The notes beneath the pieces were generated by a model. It ran no database searches, was not told the origin of the DNA, and worked only from the letters and a program-made list of their open reading frames with translations. From assembly GCF_009746625.1 (NCBI RefSeq), contig NZ_VWXL01000069.1, positions 1-64,000 on the forward strand: a DNA stretch of 64,000 nt, read 5' to 3'. The stretch is from Caproicibacter fermentans (GTDB lineage: Bacteria > Bacillota > Clostridia > Oscillospirales > Acutalibacteraceae). Each line of letters opens with the position of its first letter. Positions within the stretch are counted from its first letter, which is position 1. Positions 9,226 through 18,181 of this stretch are shown here, piece after piece. The translations under genes and the position numbers were made by a program.

Positions 9226-10091
9226 TCCGTTTTAAAGAATTTATTAATCAGTAAGGTAAAGGCCAGACACTCCACAATGATAAACACCGAAAAAGCGCTT
9301 CCGTAACCGTAGCGGTAGGTATCGAAAATCGTCGTATACATCAGAGTGCTTGGTACCTCGGTCGTAAAGAACGGCCCCCCGTTGGTCAGGACATAAACCA
9401 AATCGAATACTTTTAATGCGCCGATCATGGAAAAAACCAGACAGACCTTGAGAATCGGCTTCATCAGCGGGATGGTGACGGAGAACGCAATGCGCGCGGA
9501 CGACGCGCCGTCTATCCTGGCGGCTTCATAGATGTCTTTGGAAATGGACTTGGCCCCCGCGTACATCAGCAGCATGTGGTAACCGACATACTGCCACAGC
9601 GTCGGGACAAAGGAAGCCGCCAGCGCCGTACTTGTCTGGCCCAGCCAGTCCTGCGCAAGGTATCCCAGCCCCACCGATTTCAGCAGGGTGTTCAAAAGGC
9701 CGTAATCGGCGTTGTAGATCTTCGACCACAGCTGCGCGATGACCACGGTTGAAATGAGAACCGGAATAAAATACACCGTCCGGTAAAAACCTTCTCCCTT
9801 TACTCCGGAGGCAAGGATCAGGGCCAGCAAAAGGGAGATCGGAAGCTGTATGAAAATGGAGGCGCCGGCAAACAAAAGGGAATTTTTCATAGCGTTCAGC
9901 GCGCGTGTGCTTGTAAACATTTCTACGTAGTTCTTCAAACCGATAAAGGCGCCTCTGCCGACTCCGTTCCAGTCCAAAAGGCTGTAGTAGCTCGAGACCA
10001 CAATCGGGACGAATACAATGATAAAAAACAGGGCAAGAGTTGGTATGACAAAAATGCAAATTGCTTTTTTGTTTGATAAAACAGAATTCAT
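9222..10091 (-). CDS. sugar ABC transporter permease, MalF family
   Basis: First membrane subunit of the same importer, 289 residues. It begins with a hydrophobic segment (ICIFVIPTLALFFIIVFVPIV) and carries the EAA loop SISKDIYEAARIDGASSARI. It lies downstream of the binding-protein gene, separated by a hairpin, and overlaps the MalG-type gene by 4 bases. Confidence 0.94.
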   Translation of the reverse strand: MNSVLSNKKAICIFVIPTLALFFIIVFVPIVVSSYYSLLDWNGVGRGAFIGLKNYVEMFTSTRALNAMKNSLLFAGASIFIQLPISLLLALILASGVKGEGFYRTVYFIPVLISTVVIAQLWSKIYNADYGLLNTLLKSVGLGYLAQDWLGQTSTALAASFVPTLWQYVGYHMLLMYAGAKSISKDIYEAARIDGASSARIAFSVTIPLMKPILKVCLVFSMIGALKVFDLVYVLTNGGPFFTTEVPSTLMYTTIFDTYRYGYGSAFSVFIIVECLAFTLLINKFFKTE

Positions 10092-10114
10092 AAAACAGTT
10101 CTCCTACAAAAGAA

Positions 10115-10144
10115 GTGGTCCAGGTATTTAATTACCAAGACCAC
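10115..10144 (-). promoter_or_regulatory. intercistronic hairpin between binding protein and permease genes
   Basis: GTGGTC...GACCAC arms with inner GGTA/TACC bracket an AT-rich loop in the gap between the solute-binding protein and the MalF-type permease. No T-run follows. The position is the same as the malE-malF hairpins that keep binding-protein expression above that of the permeases; the function is inferred. Confidence 0.55.
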
Positions 10145-10168
10145 ATCTTTACAAGTTTTGTAAGATTG

Positions 10169-11509
10169 TCAGAACGTCAGTTCCGTCGCCTTAAGCTGAG
10201 CCATTTGTTTGCAGAAGTCTTCCGGGGTAATTTTGCTTGCCAGAAGTTCCGCTATCAGGTTTTTGTGGATCTCTGCGGATTCTGCGGGAAGGATATTGTC
10301 CCACCATGTGATGAAGGAGGTTCCCGTGTCGAGCAGCTTCGCATCCGTCTTGTCAAGAGTCGAAAGCTTGGAGGTATCCAGGGAATCCGTGTTCCAGCAG
10401 GGCAGTCCAGCGCCCGCAAGGTAGCCCTTGGAGCCCAGTTCCTCACTCAGGTATGTTAAAAATTCGGCAGCCTCTTTCGGATTTTTAGTGCTGCTGTTAA
10501 TATAGAAGCCATCCTGCCCGCCGCCGTAGAATTCGCTTGCCTTGCCCTTGCCGTCCGTAAAAACGGGGAAAATGACAACCTCGACATTGCCCTTTGTTTT
10601 TGAAGAGTCATCTTCAATGCCGGCATTTACCCAGTTGGCTTGGAACAGCATCGCCGCGTTGCCCGCGTTGAACGCGGCCAGCATCTCGTCGTAGCTCATG
10701 CTGAACATGCTGCTGTTGAACATTCCGGCTTTGGCCAGCTTCTGCATTTTGTTGGCCGCCTCTATGAAATCAGGGGAGTTGAACTTGGCGGGATCCTTAA
10801 ACGCCGCGATGCACGCATCGTTTCCGGCCTGGCGCATCGCCATGATATCAAACCAGTACATGCCCGGCCAACGGTCTTTTTCGCCGATAACCGCCGGGGT
10901 GATGTTGGCTGCCTTGAGCTTTGTGACCGCCTCAAGAAGCTCGTCAAATGTCGTGGGCACCTTTGCTCCCGCTTTTTTGAACAGCGCCGTGTTGACATAG
11001 AGGTTGGCAAGGTGCGTATAACAGGGCAGCGTATAAATTTTACCGTTTACCTGACAGCCACTCAGCATACCGCTGCGCATTTTCGACTTGGTTTCATCGG
11101 AAACGTACTGATCCAGAACAAGGACGTTTCCGGCTTGAATATAGGGCTGCATAAAACTGCCGCCGCCCATTCCGTAGAACACGTCCGGCGCCTCGTTTGC
11201 CGCCAATGCGGTTTTTATTTTCGTCTTATACTGCTCTCCGGTCGTACCGGTGCGCTCCACCTGAATATTGGGATGATCCTTATTCCACTGGCTTACCACT
11301 TCGGGAAGAATTTTCGCCGTCGGATCAGTCTCGCCAACGGACTGGTCCCACAGTGCCAGCTTGATTTCACCGTCTCCTCCCGCAGCTGCCGAACCTGCCG
11401 CCGGACCGGATGCGGCCGTCTGGCTGGATCCGCCGGAGCAGGCGGCCGTGCTGCATAAGATGCCCAGTGCCAAAACAACACCGGCAGTTTTTCCGATAAT
11501 CCCTTTCAT
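10169..11509 (-). CDS. extracellular sugar-binding lipoprotein (ABC transporter)
   Basis: Solute-binding protein family 1 of the CUT1 importer, 446 residues from the ATG at 11509 (GGAGG 5 bases upstream). The signal peptide MKGIIGKTAGVVLALGILC runs into lipobox STAAC with Cys near residue 24, followed by a Ser/Gly/Ala linker. The mature domain starts EIKLALWDQSVGE. The ligand is not readable, but GH51 downstream makes an arabino-oligosaccharide likely. It is first in the transporter block and probably controlled by the two-component system next to it. Confidence 0.94.
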   Translation of the reverse strand: MKGIIGKTAGVVLALGILCSTAACSGGSSQTAASGPAAGSAAAGGDGEIKLALWDQSVGETDPTAKILPEVVSQWNKDHPNIQVERTGTTGEQYKTKIKTALAANEAPDVFYGMGGGSFMQPYIQAGNVLVLDQYVSDETKSKMRSGMLSGCQVNGKIYTLPCYTHLANLYVNTALFKKAGAKVPTTFDELLEAVTKLKAANITPAVIGEKDRWPGMYWFDIMAMRQAGNDACIAAFKDPAKFNSPDFIEAANKMQKLAKAGMFNSSMFSMSYDEMLAAFNAGNAAMLFQANWVNAGIEDDSSKTKGNVEVVIFPVFTDGKGKASEFYGGGQDGFYINSSTKNPKEAAEFLTYLSEELGSKGYLAGAGLPCWNTDSLDTSKLSTLDKTDAKLLDTGTSFITWWDNILPAESAEIHKNLIAELLASKITPEDFCKQMAQLKATELTF

Positions 11510-11704
11510 ACTCTGCCTCCTTGTAATTGCCTGCGTGTAGCGGAAACCTTTGACGGTTCGCCGGCTGCAGGCGGTGCGTTTCCTAATGCTGCTCCTCAAG
11601 ATACACCTCCCCGGGAGCTTTTTTCATCATTCTGGAATCCGATATCATTTTATAAGAACCGAAACTGTAAATCCATTCAAAAAAAACGCACAATATTTCA
11701 AAAT

Positions 11705-13294
11705 TCAGGCATTGCATTTTGTGCCCTTTCGATATTCGTTGACTGATTTACCGGTTTTTTTCTTAAATAGGATGCAAAAATAATGAGGATCGGCGATGCC
11801 CACCTCATCGCCGACCTGATAGCCTTTCAGCTCCGTTGTCTTCAGCAGGATTTCCGCTCTTTTAATTCGGATATCCGTCAGGTATTCCACAAAAGTCTGG
11901 CCTGTCGCCTTTTTAAAAAGGCGCCCTAGATGTCCGGGACTGACGAAAAAAGCGGCGGCGGTATTGACGAGGCTGAGGTCGGGGCTGGAAAGATTTTTAT
12001 TCAAAAAATCCTTAACGCGTTCGATCAGATAACCGGCCTTGGTGCTGTTTTTCGCATTGATGGAACCGGAAAGGGCGGCGATGTGAGCTTCCAGCTTCTT
12101 TTGAATATCCGGAAGATTGTCGGAAAGCAAAACCGCAGCCAGAGTGTCTTTGTTGAGAGTGTCCCCGCCGTTGATTTTCTGCTCGGCCTCAATGTTTTGG
12201 CATTGCGCGATAATGTCCATGGCGGCCAGACGCATCTGACTCACTTCCGAAAACGGGAAGCGCAGAATCTCCTTTAAAACGGCTGCTGCTTTTTCTGCGG
12301 CGCCCGCGCTGATATAAAAATGCAGTTCTTCCAGCAATTCCGGGTTCGAACGGTACTGCTGTTCGCCGGACTCCACAACATCCTCGTAGCACACGACCTG
12401 ATTCTTTCCCACAAATGTTTTATAGTTCAGGGCACGGCACGCTTCCCGATACCCGATAGGGATATCTCTCAGACTGGAATGCCGGTTTCCGACGCCGATG
12501 CAGACAAAGCATTTGAGAGAATGAATCAGGTCCTTCTTAAGCAGCTCGCAATCGACGGCAACGTCCCGCCCCCGGACATCCGTTATGACAACGATCTGGT
12601 TTTTATTGTCCATAAAAACAACCGACTCCGGACTTCCGCTGAAAAAGGCTTCCACCCTTTTCCGGCCGTCCATGCTCAATAAAAGATTCTGTTCCTGCGT
12701 CTGTTCCGGAGTGGTCAACGAGAGTTCCAGAACCGCAATCCGCAGAAGATTTCCCTCTGTGAACGGAAGGTTGAAAAACGACTGCTCTTCCAGAATTTCG
12801 CTGGCAGATAGACGCTGCAGGATCCATCTGTTCAGAAACTTTTCCCTTAAAAAGGGCAGGCTTTGCCGCAGCTCTTCCTTCAGCTTTTCAAATTCCTGTT
12901 TTCTGGTTCTTTCTTCCTGAATTTTTTTCTTGAGCCGCTCGGTGACGTTCAGCAGCTCGGCGGCGTGAATCGGCTTCAAAATGAAATCGGCGATGCCTAG
13001 TTTAATGCTTCTCCGTGCGAATTCAAATTCATCATGACCCGTTATGATCACGATTTTTATCGCCGGATGCTTTTCCGTGACCATCCGGCTGAATTCAATC
13101 CCGTCTATAAACGGCATGCAGATGTCCGTAAAAACAATGTCCGGCCTCAGCGTATCCACCATATTCAGGGCCTCGTGCGCATCTGAGGCTTCACCGACTA
13201 TGGTCATGTCCTGCTCCTCCCAGTTAATCCTTTTTCTTATCAAATTCCGGATCAAATATTCGTCGTCCACGATCAATACTTTTATCTGCTCCAT
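11705..13294 (-). CDS. AraC-type response regulator (YesN family)
   Basis: Cytoplasmic response regulator with an N-terminal receiver (VLIVDDEYLIRN; phospho-acceptor Asp in DIVFTDICMP; Lys in ADFILKPI). It has a long middle region with coiled-coil character (residues about 125-150) and a C-terminal AraC DNA-binding domain (AAAFFVSPGHLGRLFKKATGQTFVEYL, then GIADPHYFCILFKKKTGKSVNEYR). ATG at 13294 follows AGGTGAGGG, while the GTG four codons earlier is less likely. It overlaps the kinase gene end by 1-2 bases. It probably controls the adjacent arabino-oligosaccharide import genes. Confidence 0.94.
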   Translation of the reverse strand: MEQIKVLIVDDEYLIRNLIRKRINWEEQDMTIVGEASDAHEALNMVDTLRPDIVFTDICMPFIDGIEFSRMVTEKHPAIKIVIITGHDEFEFARRSIKLGIADFILKPIHAAELLNVTERLKKKIQEERTRKQEFEKLKEELRQSLPFLREKFLNRWILQRLSASEILEEQSFFNLPFTEGNLLRIAVLELSLTTPEQTQEQNLLLSMDGRKRVEAFFSGSPESVVFMDNKNQIVVITDVRGRDVAVDCELLKKDLIHSLKCFVCIGVGNRHSSLRDIPIGYREACRALNYKTFVGKNQVVCYEDVVESGEQQYRSNPELLEELHFYISAGAAEKAAAVLKEILRFPFSEVSQMRLAAMDIIAQCQNIEAEQKINGGDTLNKDTLAAVLLSDNLPDIQKKLEAHIAALSGSINAKNSTKAGYLIERVKDFLNKNLSSPDLSLVNTAAAFFVSPGHLGRLFKKATGQTFVEYLTDIRIKRAEILLKTTELKGYQVGDEVGIADPHYFCILFKKKTGKSVNEYRKGTKCNA

Positions 13295-13295
13295 C

Positions 13296-15080
13296 TTAAC
13301 CCTCACCTTTTGGAATTATTATCGTGATTCTGGTCCCTTTTCCCGGTTCACTTTCCAGCTGGACGCAGTCCTGGCTGCCGTAAAAAATTCGGATACGTTC
13401 CATCGTTCCCCACAGGCCAAAGCTTTTGCTCCGGCTGCTTTTCTCCTGATTCAGGATCCTGCCGATTTCCTCCCGGGACATTCCGATTCCATTGTCGGCC
13501 ACACACAGGCACACGGTTTCTCCCGAATCACGGACGGCAATTTTTATAATACCGGATGTTCCCTTCCGCCTGATGCCGTGATACAGGGCATTTTCGACAA
13601 GAGGCTGCAAAACGAGCTTCAGAATCGGGTATTTCAGGCAAGAATCCTCTATCTCATACTCCGCCTCAAACAGATCCTGATACCGTACCTTTTGAATGCT
13701 GAGATAATTACGCACCATCTCGATCTCTTCTCCGATGGAAATGATATCCCTTCCCTTGCTTACGCTGATGCGGTAATAATTCCCGAGAGATTCGACCAGA
13801 CCGCATACCTTTTCGCTTTCTCCGGAAAGAGCCAGCGACGAGATGGAGTCCAGCGTGTTATACAGAAAATGAGGCTTGATCTGTGCCTGGAGTGTATTCA
13901 ATTCCGCTTTTCGGATTGTTTTCTGCTCCTCAATAATTTTATCCAGCAGTTTATGAATCTGCCGTATCATCGCATTGTAGCCGTTGAAGAGCTGCCCGAA
14001 TTCATAATTTTGCGGCTGCACTTTCACTTCAATAAACCGGCCTTCGTTCACATTTTTCATCGATTGCAAAAGCTGACGGATCGGCGTTATGGTGTTTTCT
14101 GAAATAAAAACCGAGCTTACGAAGAAGACAACGCCGTTGATCAGCAGCAGCAAAAACGCGAGCAGAACAAAGGATTTGTTTTCCATACCGGCGGTTCCGT
14201 AAGGCATAAGGCTTATGTATTTCCAACCCTGTTCCTCGTCGGAGAGATAAGAGATAATGTATTTCTGCGAGTCCAGATCGAGCACCATACAGCCGGAACC
14301 GCCCTGAGAGATCTTCTGTTGAATCCCGTGACCGTTGTTCAAAAGAATATGCTTAAACGACAGGATGCTTGGTATGTCCGCGGTGCTCGGAACAATGGTT
14401 TTGTTGTTTTCATCCAGAATGACCACTTGCATGGAATTATCGTTCACCACATTGGAATAAGCCTGCAGGAACGCACTCTCCGGTATGTTGATGACCATGA
14501 TGCCCAGCGAGCTCATCGTATTTACATCGCGGAGCTGACGGATGAAGGACACGAAATTGCCATTCTGGCTTGAAAACGCTCCGCTGCCGTTCAAACGCAG
14601 TATGTATTTCCCCTTTTTTTCGATAGTCTCCCGATACCACGAGGCGTCTTTAATATCCTTTTTATTGAAAGCAGGCGAGATTTGCTTCCCAATGGAAAAA
14701 CAGTTGCCGGAATTGTCAAAGATATTGACAGAATCGATAATCGGCTCCGCCTGCATCAGATTATAAAAATAATAGCTCACTTTTGATTGTACCTGCAGGT
14801 TTGAATAGATATTCCCCTGCCTTAGTAAATTCTGCAAATTATTATCAGAAAGCATCATTTTCGAATAGTTGTCTATATCTTCAATCATGAAGTCAACATT
14901 CGTTTTAATGGAGGTAATTGTTTTGACAGTCGCCTGATTTACCCGCTTCTGGGCAGACTCGGAAGAGAGCTTGTTCAGAGCCGTGCTGCTTAAAGTGACG
15001 GTGAGAATCAAAATGAAAAAATACGCCAAAGGAATTTTTATAGACAATTTGTTGGGTAATTTAAAAAAATACTTTTTCAA
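13296..15080 (-). CDS. sensor histidine kinase (YesM family)
   Basis: Membrane sensor kinase of the LytS/YesM class. TM1 is at about residues 15-35 (IPLAYFFILILTVTLSSTAL), followed by a ~270-residue extracellular Cache-like domain and TM2 (SFVLLAFLLLLINGVVFFVSS). Then come HAMP, the His box AQIKPHFLYNTLDSIS, and an ATPase domain with DNGIGM and GLWGTMERI. No good ATG exists. TTG at 15080 (reading LKKYFFKLP) follows a G-rich ribosome site and is preferred to a TTG 11 codons earlier. Paired with the downstream AraC-type regulator, it likely senses an extracellular pentose oligomer. Confidence 0.93.
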   Translation of the reverse strand: MKKYFFKLPNKLSIKIPLAYFFILILTVTLSSTALNKLSSESAQKRVNQATVKTITSIKTNVDFMIEDIDNYSKMMLSDNNLQNLLRQGNIYSNLQVQSKVSYYFYNLMQAEPIIDSVNIFDNSGNCFSIGKQISPAFNKKDIKDASWYRETIEKKGKYILRLNGSGAFSSQNGNFVSFIRQLRDVNTMSSLGIMVINIPESAFLQAYSNVVNDNSMQVVILDENNKTIVPSTADIPSILSFKHILLNNGHGIQQKISQGGSGCMVLDLDSQKYIISYLSDEEQGWKYISLMPYGTAGMENKSFVLLAFLLLLINGVVFFVSSVFISENTITPIRQLLQSMKNVNEGRFIEVKVQPQNYEFGQLFNGYNAMIRQIHKLLDKIIEEQKTIRKAELNTLQAQIKPHFLYNTLDSISSLALSGESEKVCGLVESLGNYYRISVSKGRDIISIGEEIEMVRNYLSIQKVRYQDLFEAEYEIEDSCLKYPILKLVLQPLVENALYHGIRRKGTSGIIKIAVRDSGETVCLCVADNGIGMSREEIGRILNQEKSSRSKSFGLWGTMERIRIFYGSQDCVQLESEPGKGTRITIIIPKGEG

Positions 15081-15132
15081 ATGAACCCCCCCAAGTTTTA
15101 TGTCGCACGACAAGAAGCTTCTAGCGTTATTT

Positions 15133-15490
15133 TCATCCCCGCCGGGGACCTTCCCGACGGAGAAAATTCCTCAATTCATTTCGGCAAAACCGTTGTGATC
15201 CATTGATCGGCAGCTCCGGCCGTACGGCTACTTCGCCGTTCGGCTTGTTTTTCCGCCATACGTCCTCGCCGAATTGAAGCAGCTCAACCCGGCTGAATAT
15301 GGAATCCCGAGGCATGCTCTCTGAGAAAGCGGACTGCCCTCGACAGATCGATCATAGGCTGCCTGTTCAGCGGTCCCTTCATCGACAGGTTGGTGGTGCA
15401 GGTAAGCACGAACGTGTGACAGCCTTTCTGGTAGAATTTCATGGCTACAAGCTCCGCCGCGCTCCATAGCTCATAACAGCCCTCTTTCAC
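15133..15490 (-). pseudogene. unknown small gene, probably frameshifted
   Basis: Two overlapping minus frames could be one broken gene. The first starts at GTG 15490 after GGAGAGCGGGG (KEGCYELWSAAELVAMKFY...) and runs to 15284. The second carries DSIFSRVELLQFGEDVWRK and NKPNGEVAVRPELPING to 15133. Joining them near 15300 gives about 118 residues of reasonable composition (...RAVRFLREHA / RDSIFSRVELLQFG...). I do not recognise the family. All three minus frames are fairly open here, so the call is tentative. Confidence 0.35.
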
Positions 15491-15712
15491 CCCCGCTCTC
15501 CTTCTACATATTTCTACTAAAATTGTCCTCTTGTGAAATAAGTTTTATCCATTTTGCATACACTTTAAAAATTGTAACATTTAAGTTCCTCATTAACAAG
15601 ATAAATAGCAGGCAATTTATTTCAAAATATGAACATATGGCAGGCCTTGAACGGAAGCCGGCGCCGACGGCGTCCAAGGCGCTCCCGCATCCTTTTATCA
15701 AAAATTTTCATA

Positions 15713-15765
15713 TTGACAAAAATTGATATGACGCATATACTATACATATCAAATGTTTTTGATAT
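15713..15765 (+). promoter_or_regulatory. arsR promoter with palindromic ArsR operator
   Basis: -35 TTGACA (15713-15718), a 17-base spacer and -10 TATACT (15736-15741). A perfect inverted repeat ATATCAAA-TGTT-TTTGATAT lies at 15746-15765, over the start-site region and just before the ribosome site GAGGTG. This is the layout expected for an autoregulated ArsR repressor. Confidence 0.85.
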
Positions 15766-15776
15766 GAGGTGATTGC

Positions 15777-16088
15777 TTGGCAACGGTCTATGAAAATCAC
15801 GCGCGGGTATTCAAGGCGCTCTGCGACGAGAAGCGGCTGAAAATACTGGAGCTGCTCCGCAGCGGGGAAAAATGCGCCTGTGTTTTGCTGGAGCAGCTGG
15901 ACCTGGGGCAGTCCGGGCTTTCCTATCATATGAAGATTTTAGTCGAATCCGGCATTGTGGAAAGCCGCCAGGAGGGCAAGTGGACGCACTACAAAATCAG
16001 TGAAAAAGGCAGTGCTTATGCCGGTGACCTGCTCAGGGAGCTGACAACGCCGAACGCGGCCGCAAAAGAAATCTGCTGCAAAAAATAA
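15777..16088 (+). CDS. arsR: ArsR family metalloregulator
   Basis: Winged-helix repressor of 103 residues. It has the metal-binding Cys pair KCACVLL in the position of the ELCVCD box and a recognition helix SGLSYHMKILVESGIV, and it ends with CCKK, which could add ligands. TTG at 15777 is the start (GAGGTG 5-10 bases upstream). It controls itself and, through a second matching palindrome at 16125, the permease gene downstream. Arsenite is the likely inducer given arsC in the same block. Confidence 0.93.
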   Translation: MATVYENHARVFKALCDEKRLKILELLRSGEKCACVLLEQLDLGQSGLSYHMKILVESGIVESRQEGKWTHYKISEKGSAYAGDLLRELTTPNAAAKEICCKK

Positions 16089-16113
16089 AGCCATCCTGAA
16101 GCGATGGCTTTTT
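16087..16113 (+). terminator. terminator after arsR
   Basis: AAAGCCATC (16087-16095) and GATGGCTTT (16103-16111) form a 9-bp stem, followed by a short T-run, directly after the arsR stop. Together with the next operator it implies separate transcription of the permease genes or attenuation. Confidence 0.75.
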
Positions 16114-16124
16114 ACAGGCAATAC

Positions 16125-16144
16125 AAATCAAATTTATTTGATTT
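16125..16144 (+). promoter_or_regulatory. second ArsR-like operator before permease
   Basis: Perfect inverted repeat AAATCAAA-TTTA-TTTGATTT, sharing the TCAAA/TTTGA half-sites with the operator in front of arsR. It lies 31 bases before the permease ATG, so the same repressor very likely controls this gene. Confidence 0.75.
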
Positions 16145-16174
16145 GATGTTTCATAAAGTGAGGTGGTTCCCGCA

Positions 16175-17188
16175 ATGGAGATATTGAAAACAGTCTGGGA
16201 TTTTTTCCAGAATCAGATTCTGGGCATGAAATGGCTGGACCGGCTGATCGGCGGCGGGCTCGCGGCAATGGGCCTTGACACATCCACACGGCTGGTCGGC
16301 AGCATTGAATTTTTCCTTTACGATGTCATTAAGATTACAATCCTGCTTTGTTTTCTGATTTTCCTGATCAGCTACATTCAAAGCTATTTTCCGCCGGAGC
16401 GCAGCAAAAAAATACTCGGGCGGTTTCACGGTGTTTCGGCGAACTGCGTTTCGGCGCTTTTGGGCACGGTGACGCCGTTCTGTTCCTGCTCCTCCATTCC
16501 GCTGTTCATCGGCTTCACCTCCGCCGGGCTTCCGGTCGGCGTGACCTTCTCGTTCCTGATTTCCTCCCCCATGGTGGACCTGGGCTCTCTGCTTTTGCTG
16601 ATGGGCATCTTCGGCGCAAGGGTGGCGGTCATCTATGTGGCGGTCGGCCTGGTGATCGCGGTCGTCGGCGGCACGATCATTGAGAAGCTTCACATGGAAA
16701 AGTACGTGGAAAGCTTTATTATGACGGCGGGCAGCGTGAATATCGAGTCGCCGGACCTGACCAAAAAGGACCGCCTGACTTACGCAAAAGATCAGATGCT
16801 GTCCACCTTCAAGAAAGTGTTCCCCTATATTCTCATCGGCGTGGGCATCGGCGCGGTCATTCACAACTGGATTCCGGAGGAATGGGTGTCGCTTGTGCTG
16901 GGAAGCAAAAATCCCTTCGGTGTTGTTCTTGCGGCCCTGATCGGCGTTCCGATGTACGCCGACATCTTCGGCACGATTCCGATCGCGGAGGCCCTGCTGT
17001 ACAAGGGGGCGCAGCTTGGCACGATTCTGGCCTTTATGATGGCCGTGACAACGCTTTCCCTGCCGTCCTTGGTGATGCTGCGCAAAGCGGTGAAACCGAA
17101 GCTGCTGGCGCTGTTCATTGCCATCTGCACCGTCGGTATTATCACCGTGGGCTACTTTTTCAACGCGATTCAGGGAATCCTGATCTAA
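16175..17188 (+). CDS. ArsP-like permease (DUF318/UPF0718 family)
   Basis: Polytopic membrane protein of 337 residues with roughly eight segments. The conserved family motif GTVTPFCSCSSIPLFIGF carries a Cys-rich bend, and SFLISSPMVDL and VPMYADIFGTIPIAEALLYKG are also typical. Members such as ArsP export trivalent organoarsenicals; others pair with thioredoxin-like proteins as here. ATG at 16175 is used (GAGGTGG upstream) rather than GTG four codons earlier. It is in an operon with the thioredoxin-like gene and arsC. Confidence 0.88.
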   Translation: MEILKTVWDFFQNQILGMKWLDRLIGGGLAAMGLDTSTRLVGSIEFFLYDVIKITILLCFLIFLISYIQSYFPPERSKKILGRFHGVSANCVSALLGTVTPFCSCSSIPLFIGFTSAGLPVGVTFSFLISSPMVDLGSLLLLMGIFGARVAVIYVAVGLVIAVVGGTIIEKLHMEKYVESFIMTAGSVNIESPDLTKKDRLTYAKDQMLSTFKKVFPYILIGVGIGAVIHNWIPEEWVSLVLGSKNPFGVVLAALIGVPMYADIFGTIPIAEALLYKGAQLGTILAFMMAVTTLSLPSLVMLRKAVKPKLLALFIAICTVGIITVGYFFNAIQGILI

Positions 17189-17219
17189 ACACATTGAATC
17201 ATTGAAAGGAGTTTTATTT

Positions 17220-17570
17220 ATGTCATTGTTTAAAAAGAAAGACCGGACGGAAGAAACGCCCTCCTGCGGCTGCGGGGGAAACTGCGGCACGGAAAACACG
17301 GCGCAGGCCGCGGGCACGGGCGGCGGGAACGCGAGCGTCAAAATTCTGGGCAGCGGCTGCGCAAAGTGCAACCAGCTGGAAGCGGCGACCAAAGAGGCGC
17401 TTCAGCGGCTCGGCATGGATGCGTCGATTGACCACGTGACCGATTTTACCAAGATCGCCGCCTACGGCGTCATGTCCACCCCCGCGCTGGTCGTGGACGG
17501 GAAAGTGGTTTCCTTCGGCAAGGTCCTGAAAACCGAAGAGGTCGTGAAAATCCTGCAAAAGGTCCGATAA
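17220..17570 (+). CDS. small thioredoxin-like protein with CxxC
   Basis: 116 residues. An N-terminal Cys/Gly-rich leader (SCGCGGNCGTEN) precedes a small thioredoxin-fold domain starting VKILGSGCAKCNQLEAATKEAL, with active-site CAKC and a cis-Pro in GVMSTPALVVDG. This is the MTH895/TM0996 redox-disulfide type. AAAGGAG lies upstream. Such proteins commonly follow DUF318 permeases. A role in reducing or delivering thiol-bound arsenic to the permease, or reducing ArsC, is inferred. The extra Cys-rich leader is unusual. Confidence 0.88.
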   Translation: MSLFKKKDRTEETPSCGCGGNCGTENTAQAAGTGGGNASVKILGSGCAKCNQLEAATKEALQRLGMDASIDHVTDFTKIAAYGVMSTPALVVDGKVVSFGKVLKTEEVVKILQKVR

Positions 17571-17622
17571 CACCCGATGAGAGTTTCGTTTCGGGCCGTT
17601 CATGGAAAGGAACCCTAACAAA

Positions 17623-18021
17623 ATGAGAAAAGTTGCGTTTATCTGTGTTCACAACTCCTGCCGCAGCCAGATTGCCGAGGCGCTGGGCAAGCGGCTTGCG
17701 TCCGATGTTTTTGAAAGCTATTCAGCGGGAACGGTGCAAAAAAGCCGCATCAATCCCGACGCCGTCCGGCTGATGAAGCAGCTTTACGGAATCGATATGG
17801 AGCAGAACCAGCGCCCGAAGCTGCTCGCGGAGCTGCCCCCCGTGGACGTGGTCGTCACCATGGGCTGCAACGTGGAATGCCCGTATCTGCCGTGCAGGCG
17901 GCGCGAGGACTGGGGCCTGCCCGACCCGACCGGCAAGGACGACGCGGAGTTCCTTACCGTCATCCGGACGATCGAAGCAAAAATCGCAGAGCTGGCGGAA
18001 TCCTTACGACAGGATTCCTAA
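17623..18021 (+). CDS. arsC: arsenate reductase, thioredoxin-coupled LMW-phosphatase type
   Basis: Reduces arsenate to arsenite. The low-molecular-weight phosphatase-like P-loop CVHNSCRSQ lies near the N-terminus, and further Cys residues sit in MGCNVECPYLPC, giving the redox cascade of thioredoxin-type ArsC. DWGLPDPTGKDD contains the catalytic Asp. ATG at 17623 (MRKVAFIC) fits the family start and has AAAGGA upstream; an in-frame ATG 7 codons earlier lacks a ribosome site. It is the last gene of the arsenic block. Confidence 0.94.
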   Translation: MRKVAFICVHNSCRSQIAEALGKRLASDVFESYSAGTVQKSRINPDAVRLMKQLYGIDMEQNQRPKLLAELPPVDVVVTMGCNVECPYLPCRRREDWGLPDPTGKDDAEFLTVIRTIEAKIAELAESLRQDS

Positions 18022-18022
18022 C

Positions 18023-18083
18023 GCTGCGGAAAATGGGAAAGGACACGGCACTGCGGCCGCGTCCTTTTTTGTTTTCCGCAGCC
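18023..18083 (+). terminator. nested hairpin terminator after arsC
   Basis: AAAGGAC...GTCCTTTTTT (18038-18070) forms a terminator, itself enclosed by GCTGCGGAAAA (18023-18033) pairing with TTTTCCGCAGC (18073-18083). It closes the arsenic operon before ligD. Confidence 0.8.
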
Positions 18084-18181
18084 CGGCCATTCGGCAGCGG
18101 ATAAACCCCGCGCAGCCGGCTGATAATAGCATCAAGCCTGGAACCCGATTTCAAGGGATTCGCCGGAGGGGTGAATTTAAA

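Noticed and set aside
16151-17392. 413-codon minus frame opposite the ArsP-like permease
   Set aside because: Composition (His/Arg/Gln-rich) typical of an antisense shadow; the permease has ribosome site, operator and family motifs.
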